From the NCBI GenBank assembly GCA_016717285.1, contig JADKFU010000005.1:1472501-1536500 (forward strand): a DNA stretch of 64,000 bases. The letters are read 5' to 3'. A program made the position numbers and the translations under genes. The DNA comes from Chitinophagaceae bacterium (lineage in GTDB: Bacteria > Bacteroidota > Bacteroidia > Chitinophagales > UBA10324). Shown here in pieces: positions 17,924 to 26,041 of the stretch. The notes under the pieces are model-generated. The model ran no database searches and was not told the DNA's origin. It saw only the letters and a list, made by a program, of their open reading frames with translations. Positions within the stretch are counted from its first letter, which is position 1. Each line of letters begins with the position of its first letter.

Positions 17924-18013
17924 GAATGTTTAGAATGTTTGGAAGTTTTGAAAGGTTTGAAAGGTTTGAAATGTTTGAAGTGTTTGAAATGTTTAAAGTG
18001 TTTAGATGGTTTA
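17924..18013 (-). repeat. 9-bp tandem repeat, ten units
   Basis: Ten consecutive nonamers with consensus GAAnTGTTTG-like phase (for example GAATGTTTA, AAAGGTTTG, AAATGTTTG) run without interruption immediately upstream of pyrE. Because nine is a multiple of three, the minus strand reads as repeated Lys-His-Phe or Lys-Pro-Phe, but no gene context supports translation. Confidence 0.9.
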
Positions 18014-18076
18014 GCAGCGGGAACGTTTTTGCATGCAAGAAGCATTGTGAAAAGTATGTTCTTGCTATAACGGTTT

Positions 18077-18237
18077 AACTCACAAACGACAACCGACAAC
18101 AGGCAACTCACTACCGACAACTCATAACTCATAACTCACAATTCACAACACACAACAGGCAACTGACAACCGACAACACACAACAGGTAACCGACAACGG
18201 ACAACAGGCAACTCACAACAGACAACACACAACACAC
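18077..18237 (+). repeat. Heptamer tandem array AACNNAC, 23 units
   Basis: Twenty-three consecutive 7-bp units in perfect phase, for example AACTCAC, AACCGAC, AACAGGC, AACACAC. The array ends 21 bp before the GTG start of the Nudix gene. Units have no spacers, so this is a short tandem repeat and not a CRISPR. Confidence 0.92.
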
Positions 18238-18258
18238 AACTAAACCCAACACACTCAA

Positions 18259-18909
18259 GTGAAAAAAATTTTCATCCAAAGAAGCACACTTTACCTGGCG
18301 GGAAAAAATGGTGCGCAGAAAATTATGCATGCATTGGAAGCGCAGAAAATAGCTTTCAACACAGTAACTTATAAAAGTAAAGTTGCACTTGAGCAGGAGG
18401 TATCACGATTGGCGGCAGGAGTTGAAGAAGAAACTATTTTAATAGTCCATGATTCTTCAGTTGCGCTCGAAAAAACATTTTTCTCTTCCTATAAATTGAT
18501 TTATGCTGCAGGTGGCGCTGTGATAAACGACGAAGGAAAATTGTTGATGATCTTTCGCAGGGGGAAATGGGATTTGCCGAAAGGGAAAGTTGATCGAGGA
18601 GAAACGATCAGGCGTGCTGCTTTACGGGAGGTTGAGGAAGAAACCGGCGTAAGCGATTTGAAAATTATTAGCCCAATAAAGTTTCTGAATCAAAAACAAG
18701 ACTGCACCTATCATACGTATGAACTTAATGGAGCGCAAATACTGAAAGGAACGTATTGGTTTAAGATGTGGAGTACTGAAAACAAAAAACTGATGCCACA
18801 GGCTGCGGAAGGGATTATAAAAGCAGAATGGTGTACTAATAATAAAGTGCAGGAGTATCTGAAAAACTCATTTCAGGCAATTGAAGAAATTGTGAGGGAA
18901 GTCTTGTAG
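18259..18909 (+). CDS. Nudix hydrolase
   Basis: A 216-residue protein with a Nudix box at about residues 109-131 (GKVDRGET, then REVEEETGV), which binds the metal and hydrolyses a nucleoside-diphosphate-linked or similar pyrophosphate. Residues 1-80 form an additional N-terminal domain (FIQRSTLYLAG, ILIVHDSSVALE), which is unusual for stand-alone housekeeping Nudix enzymes but common among Bacteroidota homologues. The Nudix fold proper starts at IYAAGGAVIN and the box is preceded by GKWDLPKG. The start is GTG; the first internal ATG would cut into the N-terminal domain. Substrate is unknown. Confidence 0.9.
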   Translation: MKKIFIQRSTLYLAGKNGAQKIMHALEAQKIAFNTVTYKSKVALEQEVSRLAAGVEEETILIVHDSSVALEKTFFSSYKLIYAAGGAVINDEGKLLMIFRRGKWDLPKGKVDRGETIRRAALREVEEETGVSDLKIISPIKFLNQKQDCTYHTYELNGAQILKGTYWFKMWSTENKKLMPQAAEGIIKAEWCTNNKVQEYLKNSFQAIEEIVREVL

Positions 18910-18928
18910 CATTCATGCCCATTACGGC

Positions 18929-18948
18929 ACAAGAAGGCTTGTTTTTTT
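18929..18948 (+). terminator. Short terminator-like hairpin after the Nudix gene
   Basis: ACAAG-AAGG-CTTGT followed by TTTTTT, 20 bp after the stop. The stem is only 5 bp, so it is a weak candidate. Confidence 0.45.
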
Positions 18949-19043
18949 CAATCAATTTCAGAATGTTTATTGCTTAGCTGTTGCATTGCTGAATTGTATT
19001 ACAATATCAATCTTAAACTTTCCAGGCAATCTAAACGCGTGGT

Positions 19044-19340
19044 CTAGTTCAACACTTCAAAAGTTACTTCCCGGATACAACAAACGGGAATTGCAATACC
19101 ACCCATCAGCAACACATTGATATCGGTTGCTTCCCATATGTTGGCATGAACCATGATCAAACCTTCTTCGGTTGCAATTACAAGATCTGCCTTCCGATAA
19201 AAGTTTCTTCCCTGTACAACGGCTTTATTGAGTATTTCAGCCCGGGCTTTAATTTTTTCTGCAGATTCTAAAACTTCTTTTTTCAGGAAGATGACATGTG
19301 GTAATTCTTCCTTAGCGATAATAGGGTACACTTCAGTCAT
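19044..19340 (-). CDS. Conserved-looking hypothetical protein (98 aa)
   Basis: A 98-residue soluble protein without recognised domain. It shows a plausible alternation of helices (EVLESAEKIKARAEILNKAV) and strands (ADLVIATEEGLIMVHANIW, NVLLMGGIAIPVCCIREVTFEVL) as expected of a small folded protein. The frame is bounded by a Met start and codon use is like its neighbours. It stands between the Nudix and CoA-binding genes on the opposite strand. No function can be suggested. Confidence 0.6.
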   Translation of the reverse strand: MTEVYPIIAKEELPHVIFLKKEVLESAEKIKARAEILNKAVVQGRNFYRKADLVIATEEGLIMVHANIWEATDINVLLMGGIAIPVCCIREVTFEVLN

Positions 19341-19470
19341 AGATAAGGCGTTTGAACCTCTTACGGATTAAATTCATATTTGGTTACACTAAGTCGTCCG
19401 TTAACATTAATTAACAATAGCTGTTTTGGATGAAAAATGAAAATGGTAGATTTAAGGAGTTATAAAGCCT

Positions 19471-19842
19471 ATGACGGAAGTGAAAAAATTTACGGTTGTT
19501 CTGGGAGCGTCCACGAATCCTTCCAGGTATTCCTACCTCGCGGTAAACAAGTTGGTGCAATATGGGCACAAGGTGCTCCCTATCGGTTTAAGGGAAGGAA
19601 TGATAGCGGGAGCGCAAATCATGACCGGCCAACCAATGATTGAAGGTATAGACACCGTCACCTTATATCTGAATCCGGAAAGGCAGCAGCAGTATTATAA
19701 GTACATCCTGAGCCTGCAACCCAAACGGATCATCTTTAACCCTGGTTCCGAAAATGATGAATTGGCAAAACTTGCCGAGGAAAATGGCATTGAAGCTACG
19801 GAAGCCTGCACACTCGTACTGCTTTCTACCGGACAGTATTAA
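19471..19842 (+). CDS. CoA-binding domain protein (YccU-like)
   Basis: A 123-residue stand-alone CoA_binding_2 (Rossmann-type) domain. The N-terminal VVLGASTNPSRYSYLAVNKL matches the nucleotide-binding loop of this family, followed by HKVLPIGLREG and, near the C-terminus, RIIFNPGSENDELAKLAEENG and EACTLVLL. These small proteins bind CoA or a related nucleotide; a catalytic role is not established. An upstream TTAAGGAG-like stretch lies about 15 bp before the ATG. Confidence 0.88.
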   Translation: MTEVKKFTVVLGASTNPSRYSYLAVNKLVQYGHKVLPIGLREGMIAGAQIMTGQPMIEGIDTVTLYLNPERQQQYYKYILSLQPKRIIFNPGSENDELAKLAEENGIEATEACTLVLLSTGQY

Positions 19843-19882
19843 AACTCAGGTACTATGGTTCAGGTGACGGTCCAGGTTAGTT

Positions 19883-20302
19883 CTAAAAGCGTTCGATTTC
19901 CGAAAAGAAAAAGCTGCCTTCAGTAGCCGCATTCTCATCTGAATCAGAACCATGAACCGCGTTACGTTCCACGGATTCAGCATAAGCTTTCCTGATGGTA
20001 CCTTCCGCAGCATTGGAAGGGTTGGTAGCACCAATAAGTGTTCTGAAAGATTCCACCGCATTTTCTTTTTCCAGAATCATAGGTATAACTGGTCCGGAGG
20101 TCATAAAATTTACAAGGTCATTGTAAAATGGACGGGCACTGTGCACTGCATAAAATTTCCCTGCCTGTGCAGTGGTAAGATGCGTGTATTTCATTGCTAT
20201 TATCTTATAACCAGCGTCGGTAATCATTTGTAAGATGTTACCTGCATTTCCGCTTTGTACCGCATCGGGCTTTATAATCGTAAGTGTTCTGTTGCCTTTC
20301 AT
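19883..20302 (-). CDS. ndk: Nucleoside diphosphate kinase
   Basis: Transfers the gamma-phosphate from ATP to NDPs through a phosphohistidine. From the ATG at 20302 the protein has 139 residues, the usual length; the frame continues 20 codons further upstream but that extension has no family counterpart. Visible are TLTIIKPDAV (Lys11), the substrate-loop segment SARPFYNDLVNFMTSGPV, and the active-site His117 in ERNAVHGSDSDENA. The C-terminus EGSFFFSEIERF fits. It is divergent from the DHH phosphoesterase gene. Confidence 0.96.
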   Translation of the reverse strand: MKGNRTLTIIKPDAVQSGNAGNILQMITDAGYKIIAMKYTHLTTAQAGKFYAVHSARPFYNDLVNFMTSGPVIPMILEKENAVESFRTLIGATNPSNAAEGTIRKAYAESVERNAVHGSDSDENAATEGSFFFSEIERF

Positions 20303-20411
20303 TTTTATGTTTTTTAAAGCATTATTTAGGCGGCAAAAGTAACCTTCCGTCTTTAACGGCAAAATTTTGGCAGCAAATAAATTTTACTGACCTTCGCGCA
20401 GCTTTTTTTAA

Positions 20412-21422
20412 ATGAACGACCCAGCAGAACTGAAGGAACTTCTTTCAGTTCCCCGAAAAATTATCATTACAACGCACCAGCGCCCCGATGGAGATGCCAT
20501 GGGATCTTCACTGGCTTTATATCATTATCTCTCACAGAAAGGACATCAACCGACCGTAATTTCTCCCACCGACTATCCTGATTTTCTTAATTGGCTTCCA
20601 GGCAATAAAACGGTAGTGGTGTATGATAAAGAACCTTTGAAATGCAAGCAGTTAGTTGAAAATGCTGAAGTTATTTTCTGCCTCGACTTCAACAAACTCT
20701 ACCGGCTGGAAGAATTGGGAAAAATAATAGGGGCGTCAACGGCAGTAAAAGTATTAATCGACCATCATCTCGACCCTGATCCGTTTGCCGATTTTCAATT
20801 CTGGAAAACAACTGCCTGTTCAACTGCTGAATTGGTATATGATTTTATAGTTTCTTTTGATGACAGGCAGTTGGTTACAAAAGATATTGCAACCTGCATC
20901 TATACAGGCATTCTGACTGATACCGACCGCTTTCGCATTCCTACCACTTCGCCGATCGTACACCGCATCGCTGCAGAATTGCTGGAATTGGGCATTAACC
21001 ACACTCAGATTTATGAAGAAATCTATGAAACTTTTACAGAAAACCGGCTCCGCTTTTTTGGTTATTGTATTCGCGAAAGGATGGAAATCATCAAAGACCT
21101 GAATACCGGTATTATTTGCCTGGAAACGGCAGACCTGAAGAAGTTTTACATTCAGTCAGGTGACACTGAGGGTGTGGTGAATTATCCGCTTTGGATCAAA
21201 GGCATTCGGCTTTCGGTGCTCATCATTCAAAGACCTGATGAGGTGAAGCTTTCATTCCGTTCCAAAGGAGCGTTTGATGTGAATGAACTGGCGAATAAAA
21301 ACTTCTCAGGTGGCGGTCATAAAAACGCTGCAGGTGGCCGTTCGACACTCTCTGTAACAGACACCCGCGAAAAATTAATTGCTATCTTAGCGCCCCTTAA
21401 AAATCAACTTAATCAACAATAA
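20412..21422 (+). CDS. DHH family phosphoesterase (NrnA-like)
   Basis: A 336-residue metal-dependent phosphoesterase of the DHH/DHHA1 superfamily, resembling NrnA-type nanoRNases and 3'-phosphoadenosine-5'-phosphate phosphatases. N-terminal metal ligands lie in TTHQRPDGDAMGSS (His22, Asp26, Asp28), then CLDFN and the DHH motif in LIDHHLDPD (about residues 117-119), then the later aspartate in GILTDTDRFRIPTTS. The C-terminal DHHA1 domain ends with the substrate-binding NFSGGGHKNAAGG. It probably degrades short oligoribonucleotides. The FKBP lipoprotein gene starts 3 bp after its stop, so they are cotranscribed. Confidence 0.92.
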   Translation: MNDPAELKELLSVPRKIIITTHQRPDGDAMGSSLALYHYLSQKGHQPTVISPTDYPDFLNWLPGNKTVVVYDKEPLKCKQLVENAEVIFCLDFNKLYRLEELGKIIGASTAVKVLIDHHLDPDPFADFQFWKTTACSTAELVYDFIVSFDDRQLVTKDIATCIYTGILTDTDRFRIPTTSPIVHRIAAELLELGINHTQIYEEIYETFTENRLRFFGYCIRERMEIIKDLNTGIICLETADLKKFYIQSGDTEGVVNYPLWIKGIRLSVLIIQRPDEVKLSFRSKGAFDVNELANKNFSGGGHKNAAGGRSTLSVTDTREKLIAILAPLKNQLNQQ

Positions 21423-21425
21423 ATT

Positions 21426-22277
21426 ATGAATAAAATCACCTCTTTTTTAATTCTATTATCAGTTGCTATTGCATTCGCATCCTGTACACCGCAGGAAGAT
21501 TACAAAAAAAGCCCTAATGATCTTGAATACAAGCTCATCGTGGATAAGAATCAACCCAAAGCAAAAGTGGGAGAAGTGATTAAATACAATGTGTACTGGA
21601 GAAAAATGAATGATTCATTGTTTCTCAGCACAAAGGACAAAAACATTCCTTTGTACAGCCAGGTAGATTCGCCTAAGTTTAAAGGCGATCCGCTTGAAGT
21701 GCTTGCAATGATGGGTGCGGGCGACAGTGCCTCCTGCAAAGTGCCGGTTGATTTGATTTTCAGAGGCAATCCACCTGTGTTTCTTAAAAAAGGAGATTTC
21801 ATGAAACTGGATATCACCGTAGATCAGGTGCTATCAAAGGAGGAATATGCTCAAATGACACAATCGCAGGCAACCACCCAGTTGCAACTGGAGCAAAAAA
21901 ATATTGAGAGTTACATGACGCAGCATGGATTAAAAGGAGTGAAAACCCCTTCAGGAATGTATGTTGTAGTTGAATCAGAAGGCACAGGCAAACAACCGGC
22001 ATATGGTAGCTTCGTGAAAGTTGGATACACCGGCAGGCTTTTAGGCGGAGAGCAGTTCGATTCTTCACACGATCCGGGGCATGGGCCCTATGAATTTCAG
22101 ATAGGACCGGGAAATGCTATTACGGGGTGGCACGATGGAATTCCTTATTTTAAGCAGGGTGGAAAGGGTAAATTATTTATCCCTTCTGCGCGAGGTTATG
22201 GCGAACAAGGCAATGGTGCAAGGATTCCACCCAATTCAACACTCGAATTTGACATCGAATTAATTGAAGTAAAATAG
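21426..22277 (+). CDS. FKBP-type peptidyl-prolyl isomerase, lipoprotein
   Basis: A 283-residue exported protein. A lipoprotein signal peptide ends with the lipobox FASC (Cys at residue 20), followed by TPQEDYKK, so it is probably membrane-anchored. Residues about 25-130 form an N-terminal region resembling a degenerate FKBP-like domain (KVGEVIKYNVYWRK). The C-terminal FKBP domain (about 180-283) has VKVGYTGRLLGGEQFDSS, GPGNAITGWHDGIPYFKQGG and a final GARIPPNSTLEFDIELIEV. It catalyses prolyl isomerisation in envelope protein folding. A paralogue follows directly. Confidence 0.93.
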   Translation: MNKITSFLILLSVAIAFASCTPQEDYKKSPNDLEYKLIVDKNQPKAKVGEVIKYNVYWRKMNDSLFLSTKDKNIPLYSQVDSPKFKGDPLEVLAMMGAGDSASCKVPVDLIFRGNPPVFLKKGDFMKLDITVDQVLSKEEYAQMTQSQATTQLQLEQKNIESYMTQHGLKGVKTPSGMYVVVESEGTGKQPAYGSFVKVGYTGRLLGGEQFDSSHDPGHGPYEFQIGPGNAITGWHDGIPYFKQGGKGKLFIPSARGYGEQGNGARIPPNSTLEFDIELIEVK

Positions 22278-22364
22278 TCCACACGATTATTGTCTGAGCA
22301 CAGCTTCTGAAACAGCTTTGCTTAATTTAAGTAATCATACATTTTGTTAAAAGCTTATTCCATT

Positions 22365-23231
22365 ATGAGAACGAAATCAGGTGTTGCCGGCTTTTTTGCG
22401 CTGCTTTTACTAACAGCAAATACTTTTGCTCAAAGCAAGTTGACAGATGGTTACCAGAGAACCAGTCGCGGCTTATATTATAAGATTATTGTTGATGGCA
22501 AAAAACCTAAAGGCAAACAAGGCGACCTCCTCAAAATGAATCTGGAATACCTCACGCAAAAGGATTCCGTGTTATTTTCCACTTACCAGGAAGAAATGGG
22601 TCCGGTGCAATTCACTATAAGCGCTCCGACATTTAATGGTGATCCGATGGAAGGCTTTACCCTATTGGGTGAAGGCGACAGCGCGATATTCCTGATGCAA
22701 TCGGACTCCGCGTATAAAGGACAAGAGATGCCTCCTTTTGCAAAACCGGGAGAGTTTGTGAAGATTCACGTGAATGTTTTATCGATGATGACGCAGGCAG
22801 AATTTGAGAAAAAGAAAGCAGAAGAAACAAAAGTGCAATCAGAAAAAGATGTAACTATCATTGAAAGTTACCTTTTATCTAAGGGACTAAAAGCACAAAA
22901 AACTTCCTCTGGTTTGTATTATATATTGGAAAAGCAAGGAGATGGTGCCAGGGCTGAGTCAGGTAAAACCGTTACGGTAAACTATACCGGCAAATTCCTT
23001 GATGGTAAAGTGTTTGATTCTTCTTTAAGTCCGGGTCATAGTCCTCTGGAATTTAAACTGGGAGCAGGACAAATGATTAAAGGATTTGATGAAGGAATAA
23101 ACATGCTGAATGTAGGTGGCAAAGCTACATTGATCATTCCCTCTTCTCTTGCATGGGGAAATCGCGCTCAGGGAGCTATTCCTGCCAATGCTGTAGTAGT
23201 TTTTGATGTGGAGTTGATGGGAGTTGAATAG
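22365..23231 (+). CDS. FKBP-type peptidyl-prolyl isomerase, secreted
   Basis: About 288 residues from the ATG at 22365 (an upstream TTG in frame is less likely because it would bury the signal peptide). The signal peptide runs to about NTFAQS and, unlike its neighbour, has no lipobox cysteine. The layout mirrors the preceding gene: an N-terminal FKBP-like region (KQGDLLKMNLEYLTQKDSVLF) and a C-terminal FKBP domain (VTVNYTGKFLDGKVFDSS, GAGQMIKGFDEGINMLNVGG, AIPANAVVVFDVELMGVE). The two genes look like a tandem duplication that split into an anchored and a soluble version. Confidence 0.92.
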   Translation: MRTKSGVAGFFALLLLTANTFAQSKLTDGYQRTSRGLYYKIIVDGKKPKGKQGDLLKMNLEYLTQKDSVLFSTYQEEMGPVQFTISAPTFNGDPMEGFTLLGEGDSAIFLMQSDSAYKGQEMPPFAKPGEFVKIHVNVLSMMTQAEFEKKKAEETKVQSEKDVTIIESYLLSKGLKAQKTSSGLYYILEKQGDGARAESGKTVTVNYTGKFLDGKVFDSSLSPGHSPLEFKLGAGQMIKGFDEGINMLNVGGKATLIIPSSLAWGNRAQGAIPANAVVVFDVELMGVE

Positions 23232-23248
23232 CTTGGGCTAATTGATGA

Positions 23249-23304
23249 GTCGTTAGTCGTTAGTCCTAAGTCATTAGGTATAGGTCATTGTTCATTTGTC
23301 ATTG
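23249..23304 (+). repeat. Heptamer tandem array (GTCNTTA type), eight units
   Basis: Eight successive 7-bp units (GTCGTTA twice, GTCCTAA, GTCATTA, GGTATAG, GTCATTG, TTCATTT, GTCATTG). It lies downstream of the second FKBP gene and differs in sequence, but not in period, from the array at 18077. Confidence 0.75.
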
Positions 23305-23370
23305 ATTCAATCGTCCATTAATTCATCGGCATATCCAATTCAATCCATACTCTTATTTCATGATTTTTTT

Positions 23371-23398
23371 AATTCCTAATTCTTAATTCTTGATTCCT
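23371..23398 (+). repeat. Heptamer repeat abutting the RDD gene start
   Basis: Four units, AATTCCT, AATTCTT, AATTCTT and GATTCCT, end at the base before the ATG at 23399. Changes in unit number would alter the distance between promoter and start codon. Confidence 0.7.
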
Positions 23399-23932
23399 AT
23401 GGAAATAATCGATTCAACAAGCACACAGGGAAACGTCATATTACCGGTAAATCATGCTGGTTTTTTGTTGCGGGGTATAGCTTATATCATTGACAGGTTT
23501 ATTGTGGGCTTTCTGAGTTTTGCAGTCATTTTTCCGCTGTTGGCAATTTTGGGAATCAGTGCCTATGGCATGAGGAGCTTTGCTGACCTTGAAAATTTTG
23601 AAAGCATGGACGATGGAGCAAAGATTGCCCTTGTGCTGGGACTAATTGCTGCATACTCGACACTCATCATCATATCTGTAACGATCAGTTGGCTCTATTA
23701 CGCATTGATGGAATCTTCGCAGCGTCAGGCAACCCTTGGTAAGAGTGCACTCGGCATTAAAGTAACAGACCTGAATGGTAACCGTATTTCCTTCCTGAAT
23801 GCAACCGGGCGCTACTTTGGAAAAATACTTTCCGGGTTGATATTTGGTATCGGTTATATCATGATCATCTTCACCGAAAAGAAACAAGGATTACATGATG
23901 TACTTGCGGGAACTCTGGTAGTTAGAAAATAA
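23399..23932 (+). CDS. RDD family membrane protein
   Basis: About 177 residues from the ATG at 23399. The RDD signature is visible as GFLLRGIAYIIDRFIVGF (Arg and first Asp) and later in IMIIFTEKKQGLHDVLAGTLVV (final Asp), with three to four membrane helices between. The family is of uncertain function; some members are proposed ion exchangers. It is preceded by two heptamer repeats and is not obviously cotranscribed with the FKBP gene 167 bp upstream. Confidence 0.88.
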   Translation: MEIIDSTSTQGNVILPVNHAGFLLRGIAYIIDRFIVGFLSFAVIFPLLAILGISAYGMRSFADLENFESMDDGAKIALVLGLIAAYSTLIIISVTISWLYYALMESSQRQATLGKSALGIKVTDLNGNRISFLNATGRYFGKILSGLIFGIGYIMIIFTEKKQGLHDVLAGTLVVRK

Positions 23933-24065
23933 TGGTACTGTCCCGTTATTAAATCGCTTTTTAAAACATAATCTGCATCTCCTGTAATTTCGAAATAAGC
24001 CGGGAACATGGTATACACATATTCATTCTGGCAAACAGATATTATTCAGCATAACTTATAGTTGT

Positions 24066-24116
24066 TAAAAAAAACCATCACCTGCAGTGGTTTATTTATT
24101 GACTGCAAGCGATGGT
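24066..24116 (-). terminator. Rho-independent terminator (minus strand)
   Basis: On the minus strand ACCATC and CTTGCAGT-like arms pair across a 13-nt loop (24074-24116) and are followed by a run of eight T. It lies 49 bp after the stop of the 143-residue secreted protein gene. A small internal mismatch is present. Confidence 0.75.
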
Positions 24117-24164
24117 AATTTAAGAATGTCTTAAGCAGAAGACTAAAGCAATTGCTAACTATAG

Positions 24165-24596
24165 TTAGTCAATCTGAACACCTGTTATCATTTGATCGAG
24201 GTGCGGATAGATTTCAAGGTACAATTCGCTGCACGCACCTTTCACTTTTTCCTTTTGATTTTTATAAGAATAATAGATATTTCCATTCTTGCGTTCCAGC
24301 AATTTTATATCAGGCATTTGTGTTTTCATTTTGATCCATTCCTGTTCTGAAATTTCTGTTACTGAAAATAAAAACACCGGTGTTGAATTTCCATTCACCA
24401 GAGAAAAAGAAGTTACTGCTCCGTTTTGTTCTTTAATGATGTTGCTTTTCCATTGATCAGGAATATTTGCATTTACCTGTGCATTCGGTTTTCTGACGGC
24501 AGCAGTTGCCTCAGTAGAAAAGCTAAAAGTTGTTACAAGCAGCATGATGAATAATAAACCTGCGCCTGTGATCCGGGAATCCGATAGTTTTTTCAT
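24165..24596 (-). CDS. Hypothetical secreted protein (143 aa)
   Basis: Not recognised. An N-terminal signal peptide is clear (basic MKKLSDSR, hydrophobic GAGLLFIMLLVTTFSFST, then ATAAV). The mature part of about 110 residues is predicted mixed alpha/beta (DQWKSNIIKEQNGAVTSFSL, VFLFSVTEISEQEW, NIYYSYKNQKEKVKG) and has one cysteine. A terminator follows. It is probably periplasmic and monocistronic. Confidence 0.65.
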   Translation of the reverse strand: MKKLSDSRITGAGLLFIMLLVTTFSFSTEATAAVRKPNAQVNANIPDQWKSNIIKEQNGAVTSFSLVNGNSTPVFLFSVTEISEQEWIKMKTQMPDIKLLERKNGNIYYSYKNQKEKVKGACSELYLEIYPHLDQMITGVQID

Positions 24597-24796
24597 GGGA
24601 TGAAGTTTTTTGTTTGTGTGATTGTTATTTTAAAGTAAGTAAGTCGTATCGCTGTAATAAAAGTTACAGATACCTAATGCAATTGTGACCAACTCAATTT
24701 GACGAATGATGAATTCATTTTAAGCTTCGACCAAACAGCAGATTGCTTCGATGGGAATAGAAAATGCAACCGCAGATAATGCAGTTGCCTCTAAAT

Positions 24797-25177
24797 TCAA
24801 ATAGCAGATTTCACAAACAACGGCGAATTACCAAAAAAACCACAGGCCTTTGAATGGGTTTTTAAAGCGTCTTCCTGAGAGTTGCTTGGAATCATTTCAT
24901 CAAAATCAAATTCTTTGTCCGCTTCCTTTTTATATCCCACATAAGTTACATAAGCACCTTTGGGTTCAATGCTTTCTTCCGGAATTGCGAAGCAGGTGAG
25001 AATAATCACTCGTATCCGGAAAGGGGAGCGGCCTGAAAAAAATACTGGCCCCAATCGAAAGGGAGTTGCTGCTGCATTATGTTCACTTTCGACAGCTAAA
25101 TGATCGAGGGTAGCTCCTTCCGTCAATTGTGCGAACAGGGAGGTTGTTGGAGTGGACTGCGATGTTATTGATTCCAT
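24797..25177 (-). CDS. Hypothetical protein (126 aa)
   Basis: Not recognised. I take the ATG at 25177 (MESITSQSTPTTS); the frame is open for a further 49 codons upstream, but that part is hydrophobic and AT-rich in a way that looks like intergenic DNA, although a membrane-anchored longer form cannot be excluded. The central part SPFRIRVIILTCFAIPEESIEPKGAY, quoted here in two halves SPFRIRVIIL and TCFAIPEESIEPKG, suggests strands; the C-terminal part is acidic (EADKEFDFDEM). Confidence 0.45.
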   Translation of the reverse strand: MESITSQSTPTTSLFAQLTEGATLDHLAVESEHNAAATPFRLGPVFFSGRSPFRIRVIILTCFAIPEESIEPKGAYVTYVGYKKEADKEFDFDEMIPSNSQEDALKTHSKACGFFGNSPLFVKSAI

Positions 25178-25369
25178 GTGATGAAGAATTAAAGTAAATG
25201 ATTGTAATAATATCAAACAGGGTGTCTGTAATATAATCAAATAAATCATTCGCCCAATTCTAACTTTGATTTTAAACACATCTTTCAAAAGTGCATACCA
25301 GGAAAAAAAGGTACAGGACTCCATAATTGAATTTTAATGCTGCAATCCTCATTCCCTGGAAGCTTATAT

Positions 25370-25409
25370 AGCTAAAATAAAACAGGCGACCCGTTAAACG
25401 GATCGCCTG
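25370..25409 (-). terminator. Rho-independent terminator of the first Hsp20 gene
   Basis: On the minus strand CAGGCGATCCG and CGGGTCGCCTG (25383-25409) enclose a 5-nt AT loop and are followed by TTTTATTTT. It lies 26 bp after the stop at 25435. Confidence 0.88.
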
Positions 25410-25434
25410 AAAATCTTCAATTAGGACTTACTGC

Positions 25435-25881
25435 TTATGAAACTTTGATTTCAAGTGGTCCTTTATCAATTGCCTGTTCCTTTTTTGCAATAGAAATTTT
25501 CAAAACACCATCCACATATTCAGCGTTGATTTTAGAATTCTCTGCTGAATCCGGCAAACTGAAACTTCGGGTAAATGATGCAAAGCTGTATTCTTTGCGG
25601 TTCCACTTTTCATCAGTTTCATCTGTCTTGCGTTCCACTTTATTAGAGATGGTTAACAGATCTTTTTCAAGCGTGATATTAAAATCATTCTTGTTTCTTC
25701 CCGGTGCTACCAATTCAAGTTGAAACTGATCCTTCGTTTCTTTCACATTTACGGGTGGCAGATGACCGAAAGTGCGATTGTCAGTTAAAGTGGAAAAGTC
25801 ATCACGGTTAAAAGCATCGAGGGTTTCATTCACCCATTTCTGAAATGGATGAATTTCATTTTTGAATTTTACGAGTGTCAT
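25435..25881 (-). CDS. Small heat shock protein, Hsp20/alpha-crystallin family
   Basis: A 148-residue ATP-independent holdase. The alpha-crystallin domain runs from about residue 42 to 148: PPVNVKETKDQFQLELVAPG, FNITLEKDLLTISNKVE, then SFTRSFSLPDSAENSKINAE-like strand region and the closing AEYVDGVLKISIAKKE. The short N-terminal arm (FQKWVNETLDAF) and the missing C-terminal I-x-I extension after EIKVS are typical of this Bacteroidota group. It is monocistronic with its own terminator. A second, more divergent Hsp20 is at 55200. Confidence 0.93.
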   Translation of the reverse strand: MTLVKFKNEIHPFQKWVNETLDAFNRDDFSTLTDNRTFGHLPPVNVKETKDQFQLELVAPGRNKNDFNITLEKDLLTISNKVERKTDETDEKWNRKEYSFASFTRSFSLPDSAENSKINAEYVDGVLKISIAKKEQAIDKGPLEIKVS

Positions 25882-26041
25882 TTTTTAGAAGTTTTGTTTG
25901 ACGGCCTCTTTAGCAACTGATATACCAGCGCATTTTATTGTGTCAATTGGGCAGTGATTAGTAAAATTGCCAGACAAGAAGTCATGTTTTCTGAATATTT
26001 TGTATTAAATTGACACCAGGGTACTTCCTTCACAGTTAAAT

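Noticed and set aside
17875..18132. 85-codon minus-strand frame with Lys-His-Phe repeats
   Set aside because: Translation of the 9-bp tandem repeat; overlaps the start of pyrE.
17924..18237. CRISPR array
   Set aside because: The units are 7 or 9 bp and have no spacers; no cas gene is present in the window.
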